A stretch of DNA of 64,000 bases, taken from NCBI RefSeq assembly GCF_027622945.1, contig NZ_JAPZVQ010000014.1, positions 62,001-126,000 on the forward strand, in the 5' to 3' direction. The position numbers were made by a program, and so were the translations under genes. Of this stretch, positions 1 through 9,800 are shown in pieces; positions within the stretch are counted from its first letter, which is position 1, and each line of letters opens with the position of its first letter. Origin of the DNA: Glycomyces lechevalierae. GTDB lineage: Bacteria; Actinomycetota; Actinomycetes; Mycobacteriales; Micromonosporaceae. The notes under the pieces were generated by a model. The model searched no databases. It saw only the letters and a list, made by a program, of their open reading frames with translations, and had not been told where the DNA came from.

Positions 1-3000
1 GCCCCCGCCGCCGCCGACCTCCTCCTGCGGACCGGCCTCTTCCTCACCCGCTCCGAATCCACAGAGGACAAGCGCGTCGTGTTCAAGCAGGGCGGCCGCG
101 AAGGCGACGTGTTCTACCGCGACCGCTGGAGCCACGACAAGGTCGTGCGCTCCACCCACGGCGTCAACTGCACCGGCTCCTGCTCGTGGAACGTGTACGT
201 CAAGGACGGCATCATCACCTGGGAGACCCAGGCGACCGACTACCCCTCCGTCGGCCCCGACCGCCCCGAGTACGAGCCGCGCGGCTGCCCCCGCGGCGCC
301 GCGTTCTCCTGGTACACCTACTCGCCGACCCGCGTGCGCTACCCGTACGGGCGCGGCGTCCTCATCGAGATGTACCGCGAAGCCAAAGCGCGCCTTGGCG
401 ATCCGGTCGCCGCCTGGGCCGAGGTCACGACCGACCCGGACAAGCGCCGCCGCTACCAGTCCGCGCGCGGCAAGGGCGGCCTCGTGCGCATCACCTGGGA
501 CGAGGCGGTCGAGATCGCCGCCGCCGCCCACGTGCACACCATCGGCGCGTACGGCCCCGACCGCATCGCCGGCTTCAGCCCGATCCCCGCGATGTCGCAG
601 GTCTCGCACGGCGTGGGCGCCCGCTTCGTGAACCTCCTCGGCGGCTCGATGCTCTCCTTCTACGACTGGTACGCCGACCTCCCCGTCGCGTCCCCGCAGG
701 TCTTCGGCGACCAGACCGACGTGCCCGAGTCGGGGGACTGGTGGGACGCCGCGTACCTCATGCTCTGGGGCTCGAACGTGCCCGTCACCCGCACCCCGGA
801 CGCGCACTGGATGGCCGAGGCCCGCTACCGGGGCCAGAAGGTCGTCACGGTCGCCCCCGACTACAACGACGCCGCGAAGTTCGCGGACGAATGGCTCGCC
901 CCGCACCCGGGCACCGACGGCGCGCTGGCGATGGCGATGGGCCATGTGATCCTCAAGGAGCACTTCGTGGACCGGCGCACGGAGGCCTTCGACGCATACG
1001 TGCGCAAGTACACCGACCTGCCGTTCCTGGTCGAACTCATCGAGCGCGAAGGCGGTCTGGTGCCGGGCAAGTTCCTGCGCCGAGACGCCCTGCCCGGCGA
1101 GGAGCCGTACGCCGAATGGAAGCCGGTCTTCATCGACGCGCGCACTGATGAGCCCCGCGCCCCGCACGGCACCCTCGGCCACCGGTGGGACGAGGAGCAC
1201 TCGGGCAACTGGAACCTCGACCTGGAAGGCGCCGAGCCGCTGCTCAGCTTCCACGCCGAGGGCTGCGAGACCGAGGCGATCGCGTTGCCGCGCTTCGACG
1301 GCGACGGGGACGCGATGGTTCGAGGCGTCCCGGTCCGGCGAGTCGAAGGCCGCCTGGTCACCACCGTCTTCGACCTGCTCCTGGCCCAGTACGGCGTGGC
1401 CCGCCCCGGCCTCCCGGGGCAGTGGCCCGGCGGCTACGACGACGCCTCGCAGCCGTGCACGCCCGCCTGGTCGGAGTCGATCACCTCCGTGAGGGCCGAC
1501 CGGACCATCCGCATCGCCCGCGAGCTCGCCGCCACCGCAAGGGATTCGGGCGGACGCGCGATGATCGTGCTCGGCGCGGGCACGAACCAGTGGTTCCACG
1601 GCGACACCATGTACCGCGCGTTCCTCACCCTCCTGCTCCTCACCGGCTGCCAGGGCAGGAACGGCGGCGGCTGGGCCCACTACGTCGGCCAGGAGAAATG
1701 CCGCACCCAGACCGGTTGGGCCGCATACGCATCGGCGATGGACTGGACCCGCCCCGCCCGCTTCATGGCCGCGACCCCGTACTGGTACCTGCACACCGAC
1801 CAGTGGCGGTACGACACCTACAAGGCCGACGCGCTCACTGCCGCCACGGGCCCCGGCACGATCGGGGCCACCCACACCGCCGACCTCATCGCCGCCTCCG
1901 CGCGTATGGGCTGGATGCCGTCCTACCCCACGTTCAACCGCAACCCGCTGCTCCTCGCGCAGGAAGCCCGCGAGGCCGGGCTCGAACCGGCCGCGTACAT
2001 CGCCCGCGAACTCGCCACCGGCGACCTCCGCTTCGCCTGCGAGGACCCGGACGCGCCCGAGAACTGGCCGCGCGTCCTCACCGTCTGGCGCGCGAACCTG
2101 TTCGGCTCCAGCGCGAAAGGCGACGAGTACTTCCTCAAGCACCTGCTCGGCACCCAGAACTCCGTGCAAGGCGAGCAGGCCGGCCCGGCCGACCGCCCGG
2201 CGGACGTCGTGTGGCACGGCCGAGCGCCCCAAGGGAAACTCGACCTCCTCCTCTCCCTCGACTTCCGCATGACCTCGACGACCCTGCTCTCCGACATCGT
2301 GCTCCCGGCCGCCACCTGGTACGAGAAGCACGACCTGTCCACAACGGACATGCATCCGTTCGTGCACGCCTTCTCGCCCGCCATCGACCCGCCCTGGCAG
2401 GCCCGCACCGACTTCGAGGCGTTCCACGCCCTCGCCCGCCGCTTCTCCGAGCTCGCCGCCGAGCACCTCGGCACCGCCACCGACCTCGTCGCCGCGCCCC
2501 ACCAGCACGACACCCCGGGCGAACTCGCCCAGCCCGGCGGCATCGCCCCGGACTGGAAGGCCGCCGGCGTGCCGCCCGTCCCGGGCAAGACCGCGCCCGC
2601 GATCATCGCCGTCGAACGCGACTACCCCGCCGTGGCCGCCAAAATGCGGGCGCTCGGCCCGCTCGCCGAGACCAAAGGCCTTCCCGTCAAAGGCGTCTCG
2701 TTCACCCCCGACGTCGAGATCGGCTGGCTCGCCCAGCGCAACGGCACCTCCACCGAGGCCCCCGCCACGGGCCGCCCGCTCATCGACACCGACGTCAAAG
2801 CCTGCGAGATGATCCTCGCCCTCTCCGGCACCAGCAACGGACGCCTTGCCGCCCAAGGCTTCCAGCGCCTCGCCGCCCGCGTCGGCACCGACTTCGACGA
2901 GCTGATACACGGCTCCGCCGAACGCCGCGTCGTCTTCTCCGACACTCAGCACGGCCCCACGCCCGTCGGCGCGAGCCCCGAATGGTCTGGCAAGGAGGCG

Positions 3001-3651
3001 CACGACCGCCGCTACTCGCCCTTCACCATCAACCTCGAACACGACAAACCCTGGCACACCCTCACCGGCCGCATGCATTTCTATCTCGACCACGACTGGA
3101 TGCACGAGTTCGGCGAAGCCCTCCCCGTCTACCGCCCGCCGCTCAACATGCACCAGTTGTTCGGCGAACCCGAGGTCGGCCCGACTGGCGAGAAGGCCGT
3201 CGCCGTCCGCTACCTCACCCCGCACTCCAAGTGGTCCATCCACTCCGAGTACCAGGACAACCTGCTCATGCTCACCCTCTCCCGCGGCGGCCCCAACATC
3301 TGGATGAGCCCGCAGGACGCGGAAGCCATCGGCGCCAAGGACAACGACTGGGTCGAAGCCGTCAACCGCAACGGCGTCGTCGCCGCCCGCCTCGTCGTCT
3401 CCCATCGCATGCCGCAAGGGACGGTGTACATGTACCACGCGCAGGAACGCGTAGTGGACGTCCCCAAAACGGAGACGACCGGCAAGCGCGGAGGCATCCA
3501 CAACTCCCTCACGCGCCTCCTCGTCAAGCCCACCCACCTCATCGGCGGGTACGCGCAGTTCTCTTACGCGTTCAACTACATCGGCCCCACCGGCAACCAG
3601 CGCGACGAAGTCACCGTCGTCCGCAAGCGCACCACGGAGGTCCAGTACTGA
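1..3651 (+). CDS. narG: Respiratory nitrate reductase alpha subunit NarG (5' end outside window)
   Basis: This is the catalytic Mo-bisMGD subunit that reduces nitrate to nitrite at the cytoplasmic face, using quinol electrons passed through NarI and NarH. Frame 1 is open from base 1 and reads a typical NarG N-terminus (ADLLLRTGLFLTRSES), so the gene begins upstream of the window and the GTG at 79 is internal. The [4Fe-4S] site is visible as HGVNCTGSCSW followed by a fourth Cys in RGCPRG. The molybdopterin oxidoreductase body runs about 1,200 residues and the C-terminal dinucleotide-binding part contains YMYHAQERVVDVP, as in the family. The TGA stop shares one base with the narH ATG. Identity is very secure from the motifs and the GHJI order. 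Confidence 0.97.
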   Translation, partial: APAAADLLLRTGLFLTRSESTEDKRVVFKQGGREGDVFYRDRWSHDKVVRSTHGVNCTGSCSWNVYVKDGIITWETQATDYPSVGPDRPEYEPRGCPRGAAFSWYTYSPTRVRYPYGRGVLIEMYREAKARLGDPVAAWAEVTTDPDKRRRYQSARGKGGLVRITWDEAVEIAAAAHVHTIGAYGPDRIAGFSPIPAMSQVSHGVGARFVNLLGGSMLSFYDWYADLPVASPQVFGDQTDVPESGDWWDAAYLMLWGSNVPVTRTPDAHWMAEARYRGQKVVTVAPDYNDAAKFADEWLAPHPGTDGALAMAMGHVILKEHFVDRRTEAFDAYVRKYTDLPFLVELIEREGGLVPGKFLRRDALPGEEPYAEWKPVFIDARTDEPRAPHGTLGHRWDEEHSGNWNLDLEGAEPLLSFHAEGCETEAIALPRFDGDGDAMVRGVPVRRVEGRLVTTVFDLLLAQYGVARPGLPGQWPGGYDDASQPCTPAWSESITSVRADRTIRIARELAATARDSGGRAMIVLGAGTNQWFHGDTMYRAFLTLLLLTGCQGRNGGGWAHYVGQEKCRTQTGWAAYASAMDWTRPARFMAATPYWYLHTDQWRYDTYKADALTAATGPGTIGATHTADLIAASARMGWMPSYPTFNRNPLLLAQEAREAGLEPAAYIARELATGDLRFACEDPDAPENWPRVLTVWRANLFGSSAKGDEYFLKHLLGTQNSVQGEQAGPADRPADVVWHGRAPQGKLDLLLSLDFRMTSTTLLSDIVLPAATWYEKHDLSTTDMHPFVHAFSPAIDPPWQARTDFEAFHALARRFSELAAEHLGTATDLVAAPHQHDTPGELAQPGGIAPDWKAAGVPPVPGKTAPAIIAVERDYPAVAAKMRALGPLAETKGLPVKGVSFTPDVEIGWLAQRNGTSTEAPATGRPLIDTDVKACEMILALSGTSNGRLAAQGFQRLAARVGTDFDELIHGSAERRVVFSDTQHGPTPVGASPEWSGKEAHDRRYSPFTINLEHDKPWHTLTGRMHFYLDHDWMHEFGEALPVYRPPLNMHQLFGEPEVGPTGEKAVAVRYLTPHSKWSIHSEYQDNLLMLTLSRGGPNIWMSPQDAEAIGAKDNDWVEAVNRNGVVAARLVVSHRMPQGTVYMYHAQERVVDVPKTETTGKRGGIHNSLTRLLVKPTHLIGGYAQFSYAFNYIGPTGNQRDEVTVVRKRTTEVQY

Positions 3652-5402
3652 TGGCGCAGCGCATCGGCAAGGTCATGGCCCAGGTCGCCATGGTCATGAA
3701 CCTCGACAAGTGCATCGGCTGCCACACCTGCTCCGTCACCTGCAAGCAGGCCTGGACCAACCGCGGCGGCGTCGAGTACGTCTGGTTCAACAACGTCGAG
3801 ACCCGCCCCGGCCAGGGCTACCCCCGCCAGCACGAGGACCAGGACCGCTGGCAGGGCGGCTGGAAGCGCACGGCCGCAGGCCGACTCAAGCCCCGCGCGG
3901 GCGGGCGCCTCAAGAGGCTCGCCACCATCTTCGCCAACCCCAAGATGCCGTCCATACAGGACTACTACGAGCCCTGGACGTACGACTACGAGCACCTCGT
4001 CTCCGCGCCGCTCGGCGACGACATCCCCGGCGCCCGGCCCCGCTCGCTCATCACCGGCGACCCCATGCAGATCGAGTGGTCCGCGAACTGGGACGACGAC
4101 CTCGCCGGCGGCGAAGAGCTCGGCTCCCAGGACCCGATCGTCAAGAAGATCGGCGACAAGGTCAAGTTCGAGTACGAGCAGAGCTTCATGTTCTACCTGC
4201 CCCGCATCTGCGAGCACTGCCTCAACCCGAGTTGCGTCGCCTCCTGCCCCTCCGGCGCCATGTACAAGCGGGCCGAGGACGGCATCGTCCTCGTGGACCA
4301 GGACAAGTGCCGCGGCTGGCGCATGTGCGTCACCGGCTGCCCCTACAAGAAGGTCTACTTCAACCACAAGACCGGCAAGGCCGAGAAGTGCACCCTCTGC
4401 TACCCGCGCGTCGAGGTCGGCATGCCCACCGTCTGCTCCGAGACCTGCGTCGGGCGCCTCCGCTACCTCGGCGTCATCCTGTACGACGTCGAACGCGTCG
4501 GCAAGGCCGCCGCGGTCAAGGACGAACGCGACCTCTACGAAGCCCAGCTCGACGTCTTCCTCGACCCCGACGACCCCGACGTCCAGGCCGCCGCCCTCCG
4601 CGACGGCATCCCCCAGCGCTGGATCGAATCCGCCCAGCGCTCCCCGATCCACATGCTCGCCAAGCGATTCCGCGTCGCCCTCCCACTCCACCCGGAGTAC
4701 CGCACGATGCCGATGGTCTGGTACATCCCGCCGCTCTCGCCCGTGGTCGACGCCCTCAGCGAGACCGGGCACGACGGCGAGGACGCCGACAACCTCTTCG
4801 CCGCCGTCGACACCCTCCGCATCCCGATCGAATACCTCGCCGAACTCTTCACCGCGGGTGACACCGAACCCGTGAAGGCCGTGCTCAACCGCCTCGCCGC
4901 CATGCGCGCCCACATGCGCCGCCTCAACCTCGGCGACACCCCGGACGAGACGATCGCCGAGGCGGTCGGCTTGACCGGCAGGGACATCGAGCAGATGTAC
5001 CGCCTCCTCGCCCTCGCCAAATACGACGACCGGTACGTCATCCCCACCGCCTACGGCGTCGACGAGGCCGACCGCGGCGTCATCGACGAAATAGGCTGCT
5101 CCCTCGACTTCGAGGGCGGCCCCGGCATGGGCGGCCCCTTCGGCGAGGCCTCCGGTACACCGCAACCCGCCAGCGTCGAGACGTTCCACGCCCTCCGCGA
5201 CCGCCAGACCAGCGACGACGCCGCCGGCGCCGCCCGCCGCTTCAACCTCCTCAACTGGGACGGCAACGGCAGACCGCCGGGGTTGTTCCCGGCACGGGAC
5301 CAGAAGCACAGCTCGGCACGGGACCAGAAGCACAGCTCGGCACGGGACCAGAAGCACAGCCCCGAACGCGACCAGCAGGTCCGGAACGAGGAGGCGAAAT
5401 GA
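3651..5402 (+). CDS. narH: Nitrate reductase beta subunit NarH, with C-terminal octapeptide repeats
   Basis: This is the iron-sulfur electron-transfer subunit (583 aa) linking NarI hemes to NarG. Four cluster motifs are visible: CIGCHTC with a following Cys (residues 21-31), CEHCLNPSCVASC, CRGWRMCVTGC and CTLCYP...CSETC. The Trp in CRGWRMC is the normal NarH substitution that gives the [3Fe-4S] cluster. The ATG at 3651 overlaps the narG stop by one base, and the stop overlaps the narJ ATG by 4 bases, so translation is coupled. The last ~40 residues are unusual: an exact 24-bp unit repeated three times (5291-5362) encodes ARDQKHSS-type octapeptides and is followed by a decayed fourth copy. This hydrophilic tail lies outside the conserved fold. 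Confidence 0.96.
   Translation: MAQRIGKVMAQVAMVMNLDKCIGCHTCSVTCKQAWTNRGGVEYVWFNNVETRPGQGYPRQHEDQDRWQGGWKRTAAGRLKPRAGGRLKRLATIFANPKMPSIQDYYEPWTYDYEHLVSAPLGDDIPGARPRSLITGDPMQIEWSANWDDDLAGGEELGSQDPIVKKIGDKVKFEYEQSFMFYLPRICEHCLNPSCVASCPSGAMYKRAEDGIVLVDQDKCRGWRMCVTGCPYKKVYFNHKTGKAEKCTLCYPRVEVGMPTVCSETCVGRLRYLGVILYDVERVGKAAAVKDERDLYEAQLDVFLDPDDPDVQAAALRDGIPQRWIESAQRSPIHMLAKRFRVALPLHPEYRTMPMVWYIPPLSPVVDALSETGHDGEDADNLFAAVDTLRIPIEYLAELFTAGDTEPVKAVLNRLAAMRAHMRRLNLGDTPDETIAEAVGLTGRDIEQMYRLLALAKYDDRYVIPTAYGVDEADRGVIDEIGCSLDFEGGPGMGGPFGEASGTPQPASVETFHALRDRQTSDDAAGAARRFNLLNWDGNGRPPGLFPARDQKHSSARDQKHSSARDQKHSPERDQQVRNEEAK
5291..5362 (+). repeat. Three tandem 24-bp repeats inside the narH 3' end
   Basis: Copies at 5291-5314, 5315-5338 and 5339-5362 are identical except for the last base or two. 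Each encodes ARDQKHS plus S or P. A degenerate fourth unit (ERDQQ) follows directly. Because the unit is a multiple of three, copy-number change would keep the frame. Confidence 0.95.
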
Positions 5403-6052
5403 ACGATCAGGCCGTGCTCCGCCGATCAGTGATGTGCCAAGCCGCCGCGATGCTCCTCTGCTACCCGGACGGCACGCTCCACCAGCGCCTCCCTCTGATC
5501 GAAAACGCACTGGCGGAACAGGAGAGCGCGCCCGCCCAGGCCCTCCGCTCCTTCTGCGACCACGTCCGACGCACCACCGAACTCGACCTCGGCGCCGACT
5601 ACGTCCGCACCTTCGACCTGAAGCGCCGCAGGGCACTCCACCTCACCTACTACACCGACGGCGACACACGACGACGCGGCCACGCGCTGGCCCGGATCAA
5701 GGAGATCTATGCGGCCTGCGGATGGCGCCTCGACCCCGGCGAACTCCCCGACCACCTCGCGGTGGTCCTCGAATTCACGGCCAGAGGCGATGCCGCCCAA
5801 GGCATGCGGCTCCTCGCCGCCTTCCAGCCCGGCATCGAATTGCTCCGCGCCGCCCTCCACGACTGCCGCAGCGCGTACGCCCCTGTCCTGGACGCCGTGG
5901 CCGCAACCCTCCCGCCCTCCGACGAAGCCCGCCGCGAAGCCACGAGAATGGCCGCCGCCGGACCCCCGGCCGAGGACGTAGGACTCGACCCCTACGGCAG
6001 CCGGTCCGCGGTCCCGCTCGGCATGCCGGTTGCGATGGGAGCCGAGCGATGA
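5399..6052 (+). CDS. narJ: Nitrate reductase maturation chaperone NarJ
   Basis: This is a dedicated cytoplasmic chaperone (217 aa) of the NarJ/TorD/DmsD family. It binds apo-NarG and assists cofactor insertion before membrane attachment, and it is not part of the final enzyme. The family core is visible as DYVRTFDLKRRRALHLTYYT, followed by the GHALARIKEIY stretch near residues 60-100. The ATG at 5399 overlaps the narH stop as ATGA, and its own stop overlaps the narI ATG in the same way. The C-terminal third is Ala/Pro-rich and poorly constrained, as usual. Confidence rests on both motif and position. Confidence 0.93.
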   Translation: MNDQAVLRRSVMCQAAAMLLCYPDGTLHQRLPLIENALAEQESAPAQALRSFCDHVRRTTELDLGADYVRTFDLKRRRALHLTYYTDGDTRRRGHALARIKEIYAACGWRLDPGELPDHLAVVLEFTARGDAAQGMRLLAAFQPGIELLRAALHDCRSAYAPVLDAVAATLPPSDEARREATRMAAAGPPAEDVGLDPYGSRSAVPLGMPVAMGAER

Positions 6053-6792
6053 CCCCGACGACCCTCGACTACCTGCTCTGGGGTGCACTGCCTTACGTCG
6101 TGCTCGCGATCCTCATCGGCGGCACGATCTGGCGCTACCGCTACGACCGCTTCGGCTGGACCACCCGGTCCTCGCAGCTCTACGAGTCCCGGCTCCTGCG
6201 CATCGCCAGCCCGGTGTTCCACTTCGGACTCCTCGTGGTCGTCATCGGCCACGTGGTCGGCCTGCTGATCCCGGAGACCTGGACCGACGCGGTCGGCATC
6301 ACCGACGACATGTACCACGTGACCGCCCTTTCCCTGGGCGCCATCGCAGGCGTGACGACGCTGGGCGGCATCGCCCTCCTCATCTACCGCAGGCGCACGA
6401 ACGGCCCGGTCTTCAGTGCGACGACGGTGAACGACAAGGTCATGTACCTGGTCCTGGTCGCGGCGATCCTCGCCGGCCTCACGACCACACTGCTGTCGGC
6501 GGTCGCGGGCCTGACCGGCGGCCACGAAGTCGACTACCGGGAGACCGTCTCGCCCTGGTTCCGGAGCATCTTCATCCTCCAACCCGACGTCACGGCCATG
6601 ACCGCCGCTTCCGGCGCCTTCAAGCTCCACGCCCTGATCGGCCTGACCCTCTTCGCGCTCTTCCCCTTCACGAGGCTGGTCCACGCCTTCAGCGCCCCGG
6701 TCTGGTACCTCTTCCGGCCGTACGTGGTCTACCGAACCCGCGGCCGCGAACCCACCCCGGCCTCCCGCCCGATCCGCAGGGGCTGGACCTAG
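6049..6792 (+). CDS. narI: Nitrate reductase gamma subunit NarI (cytochrome b)
   Basis: This is the membrane diheme cytochrome b (247 aa) that oxidises quinol and feeds electrons to NarH. About five hydrophobic segments are visible. The four expected heme ligands are present with the family spacing: His58 and His68 (10 apart) and His194 and His212 (18 apart). The start at 6049 overlaps the narJ stop (ATGA). It ends the narGHJI operon. No strong terminator hairpin is seen in the 86 bases before the next gene, so read-through into the ROCO gene is possible. Confidence 0.95.
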   Translation: MTPTTLDYLLWGALPYVVLAILIGGTIWRYRYDRFGWTTRSSQLYESRLLRIASPVFHFGLLVVVIGHVVGLLIPETWTDAVGITDDMYHVTALSLGAIAGVTTLGGIALLIYRRRTNGPVFSATTVNDKVMYLVLVAAILAGLTTTLLSAVAGLTGGHEVDYRETVSPWFRSIFILQPDVTAMTAASGAFKLHALIGLTLFALFPFTRLVHAFSAPVWYLFRPYVVYRTRGREPTPASRPIRRGWT

Positions 6793-6834
6793 AAGGCCGC
6801 ATTTCGGGGGGATTCCCGCGCCGAGCAGTCGCAT

Positions 6835-6861
6835 TACACTGGGGGACTCCTTGTCTCCCAG
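6835..6861 (+). promoter_or_regulatory. Possible promoter and leader hairpin for the ROCO gene
   Basis: TACACT at 6835-6840 fits a TANNNT minus-10 element. It is followed by a hairpin with 9-bp arms at 6839-6847 and 6853-6861, containing one G-T pair and a 5-base loop. The hairpin lies just before an AGGA ribosome site and the ATG at 6879. It could be a weak leader structure or incidental. No convincing minus-35 element is seen. Confidence 0.3.
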
Positions 6862-6878
6862 CAGGAAGATGCCCCTCG

Positions 6879-9800
6879 ATGCTCGACGAGGCCATGCAGC
6901 GCATCCAAGAAGCCAAGCGCACCAGGCAGACTGTGCTCGACCTCTCCGCTATGGATCTCACCGAGCTGCCCGAGGAAGTCTGCGAGATGACATGGCTCAC
7001 CGGCCTCATCCTGGTGAGCAATCAGCTCTCCTCGCTCCCCGAGTCGATCGGGAACCTCACGAGATTGATCGAGCTCAGGTTGTTCGGCAATAGGCTCACG
7101 GCCCTACCCGAATCGATTGGGCGACTGCGCGCGTTGACGATCTTGGACCTCGGGTACAACCGCCTCACGGCACTGCCCGAATCCATCGGCGATCTCACCG
7201 CACTGGAGGACCTGAACCTCACCCACAACAACCTGGTCCGGCTGCCCGATACGCTCGTCGACCTCCGCGCCCTCACCGTGCTCGACCTAGGCCAGAACGA
7301 CCTCGAAGCGCTGCCCGAGGCAATCGGAAACCTCACCGAGTTGGCTCTCCTCGACCTGGAAGGCAACGATCTCAGGGAGCTGCCCGAGTCGGTCGGGAGC
7401 CTGACGCTGCTGCTCGAACTGGACCTGAGCGCGAACCGGTTGACGGCGCTCCCGGAATCCGTCGGCGGACTCGCTTCGCTCTGGAGACTCGACTTCAACG
7501 GCAATCGGCTCACCGAACTGCCGGAATCGATCGGCGAGCTCCGAAAGCTGACGGAGCTCAATTGCTCGTCGAACAACCTGGGATACCTGCCCGATTCCAT
7601 ATGCGGCCTGGCCCACCTCATCGAACTCGATCTGGACGCGAACGATCTGAGTGCGCTGCCCGAACGGATCGGCGACCTCGGCCGCCTCACTGGTCTGGGC
7701 CTGCACAACAATCGCCTGACGGCGCTGCCGTCCTCCTTCGGCGACCTCACCGCGCTCACTGAGATCGGTCTCATCGGCAATCGGATCACGTCCCTGCCGG
7801 ACTCGATCACGAGATGCACTGCCGTGGAGGAGATCCATCTCCTCGGGAACCGGCTGGAGCGATTGCCGGAGTCCATCGGCGATCTCACTGCGGTCAGGGT
7901 CTTGAGTCTCCGCGACAACGACCTCCAGTGCCTGCCGGAGTCCATCGGGAACCTCACGGCACTCGAAGACCTCGACGCCTGGGGCTGCACCCTCGATGCG
8001 CTGCCGGAGTCGATCGGAAGCCTCAGCTCCCTTGTACAACTCAACGTTGCTTTCAACCGGATCAGTGAAGTGCCGGAGTCCATCGGGAACCTCACCGCAC
8101 TCACCAAACTCGACCTCAGCTTCAATCAGGTGGCCTTGCTTCCCGATTCGATCGGCGGGTTGACCGCGTTGACCGTGCTCGACCTCCGCTCCAACGAGCT
8201 GTCCTCGCTGCCGGAGTCCATCGGGAACCTCGTCGAGCTCAGGACCCTGGACGCCAACGAGAATGCGCTTTCGGCACTGCCCGAGTCGATCGGAAACCTC
8301 GACTCGCTCCGCAAGCTCAACCTGGAGAGGAACCACCTGAGTGCGCTTCCTTCCACGCTCGCCCGCCTTCCTGGGTTGACCGAACTCCCGGTCGGGGGTA
8401 ACCCGTTCTCTCCCGAGGTGGCGGCCGTGAGCGACAGCGGGCATGAGGGCTTGATGACGTTCCTCAAGGAGATCGCCACCGACGGGGTCGATGTCCGCGA
8501 GGCGAAACTCGTGGTGGTCGGCGAAGGCGCAGTCGGGAAGAGCACCCTCTTGGCCGCCATGATGGGGGAGCCGTTCGAGGAGGACCGCGATTCGACTCAC
8601 GGCATTGAAGTCAAGCCGCTGGTGCTCGCCGAAGGCAACAGCGAGGAATGCGTCCTCAACGCCTGGGACTTCGGCGGGCAACCCACCTATCGGCCGACTC
8701 ACCAGTTGTTCTTCACCGCTCCCGCGGTGTACCTCGTCGTCTGGAAACCTCGCCACGGCCCGCGCCGGGACAACGTCGAGGAATGGATCGAGCTGATCCG
8801 CCGTCGCGCTGGCGATGAGGTGCGAGTCCATGTCGTCGCGACGCATGGAGGTCCGAAAGACCGCTTCGCGCACATCGATGAAGCTTCCCTCCGCCAGGCC
8901 CACGGCCAGGTGATCGCGGGATTCCACCAAATCGACAGCCGCACCGGCGAAGGGATCGAGGCGCTGAAGGCCGCCGTGCGAGGTACGGCCTCCAGACTTC
9001 CGCATTTCGAGCGGAAACTGCCCGGGAGCTGGCGCCGTTTCCAGGACAGCCAGCGCCGATCGCCTGAGCCCTATCTCGAGTACGGGGACTACCTCGCCCG
9101 AGCCGCCGAACACGGCCTGACGGAGACGTCGGCGCGAACGCTCGCGACCGTTGCCACCGACCTCGGCCACTGGTGCCACTACCCGAACATCCCCGGCCTC
9201 AATCAGCTCGTCGTCCTCAAGGGGGACTGGCTCAGTGCCGCAGTCAGTCTCGTCATCGACGACGCGCAGACCGTCCGCGATCACGGCCTCATCGAGCACT
9301 CGAGCCTCAAAGAGATCTGGGACGACCCGAGCAATCCGTCTCACCTGCGGGATCCCGAGAAGGTCCACCGGGTCTTGTTGCGGCTCATGGAGAAGTACGA
9401 GATCTCGTACCGGGTGAGCGGCGGCCACGGCGGCCGCCCGCCGACCAGCCTCATCGCGCAACTGGTGGACCCGAGCACGCCGCCTCTTGATAGGTGGGAG
9501 CACTACGGCCGCGGCCTGCCGGTCCAGTCGCGAATCCTGAAGTTCAGCGACGCCTCTGGGAACTTTCACCTCCCCGAGGGGCTCATCTACCGCTTGATCG
9601 TGCGACTCCACCAGTTCTCGCTGGGTCGTGAGCGGTACGAGCAGAGCCTCCACTGGACCGGGGGACTGGTCATCGATCACGGCATGCACGGTCGTGCCCT
9701 GATCAAACTCCAACGGAACCAGCTGATGGTCGCCGTCAAAGCCGTCGCCCCCGAGTATCTGCTCACCATGATCGTGGAGGAGATTCGCGCCCACGTTGGC

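Noticed and set aside
1185..3650. Long frame upstream of and in frame with narH
   Set aside because: It lies over narG in another frame and its translation is Arg/Pro-rich noise; narH starts at 3651.
79..3651. narG starting at GTG 79
   Set aside because: The frame is open to base 1 and encodes conserved NarG N-terminal sequence upstream of 79, so the gene starts outside the window.
3576..5636. 686-codon antisense frame across narH
   Set aside because: Shadow of strong third-position bias; no motif, and it covers a certain gene.
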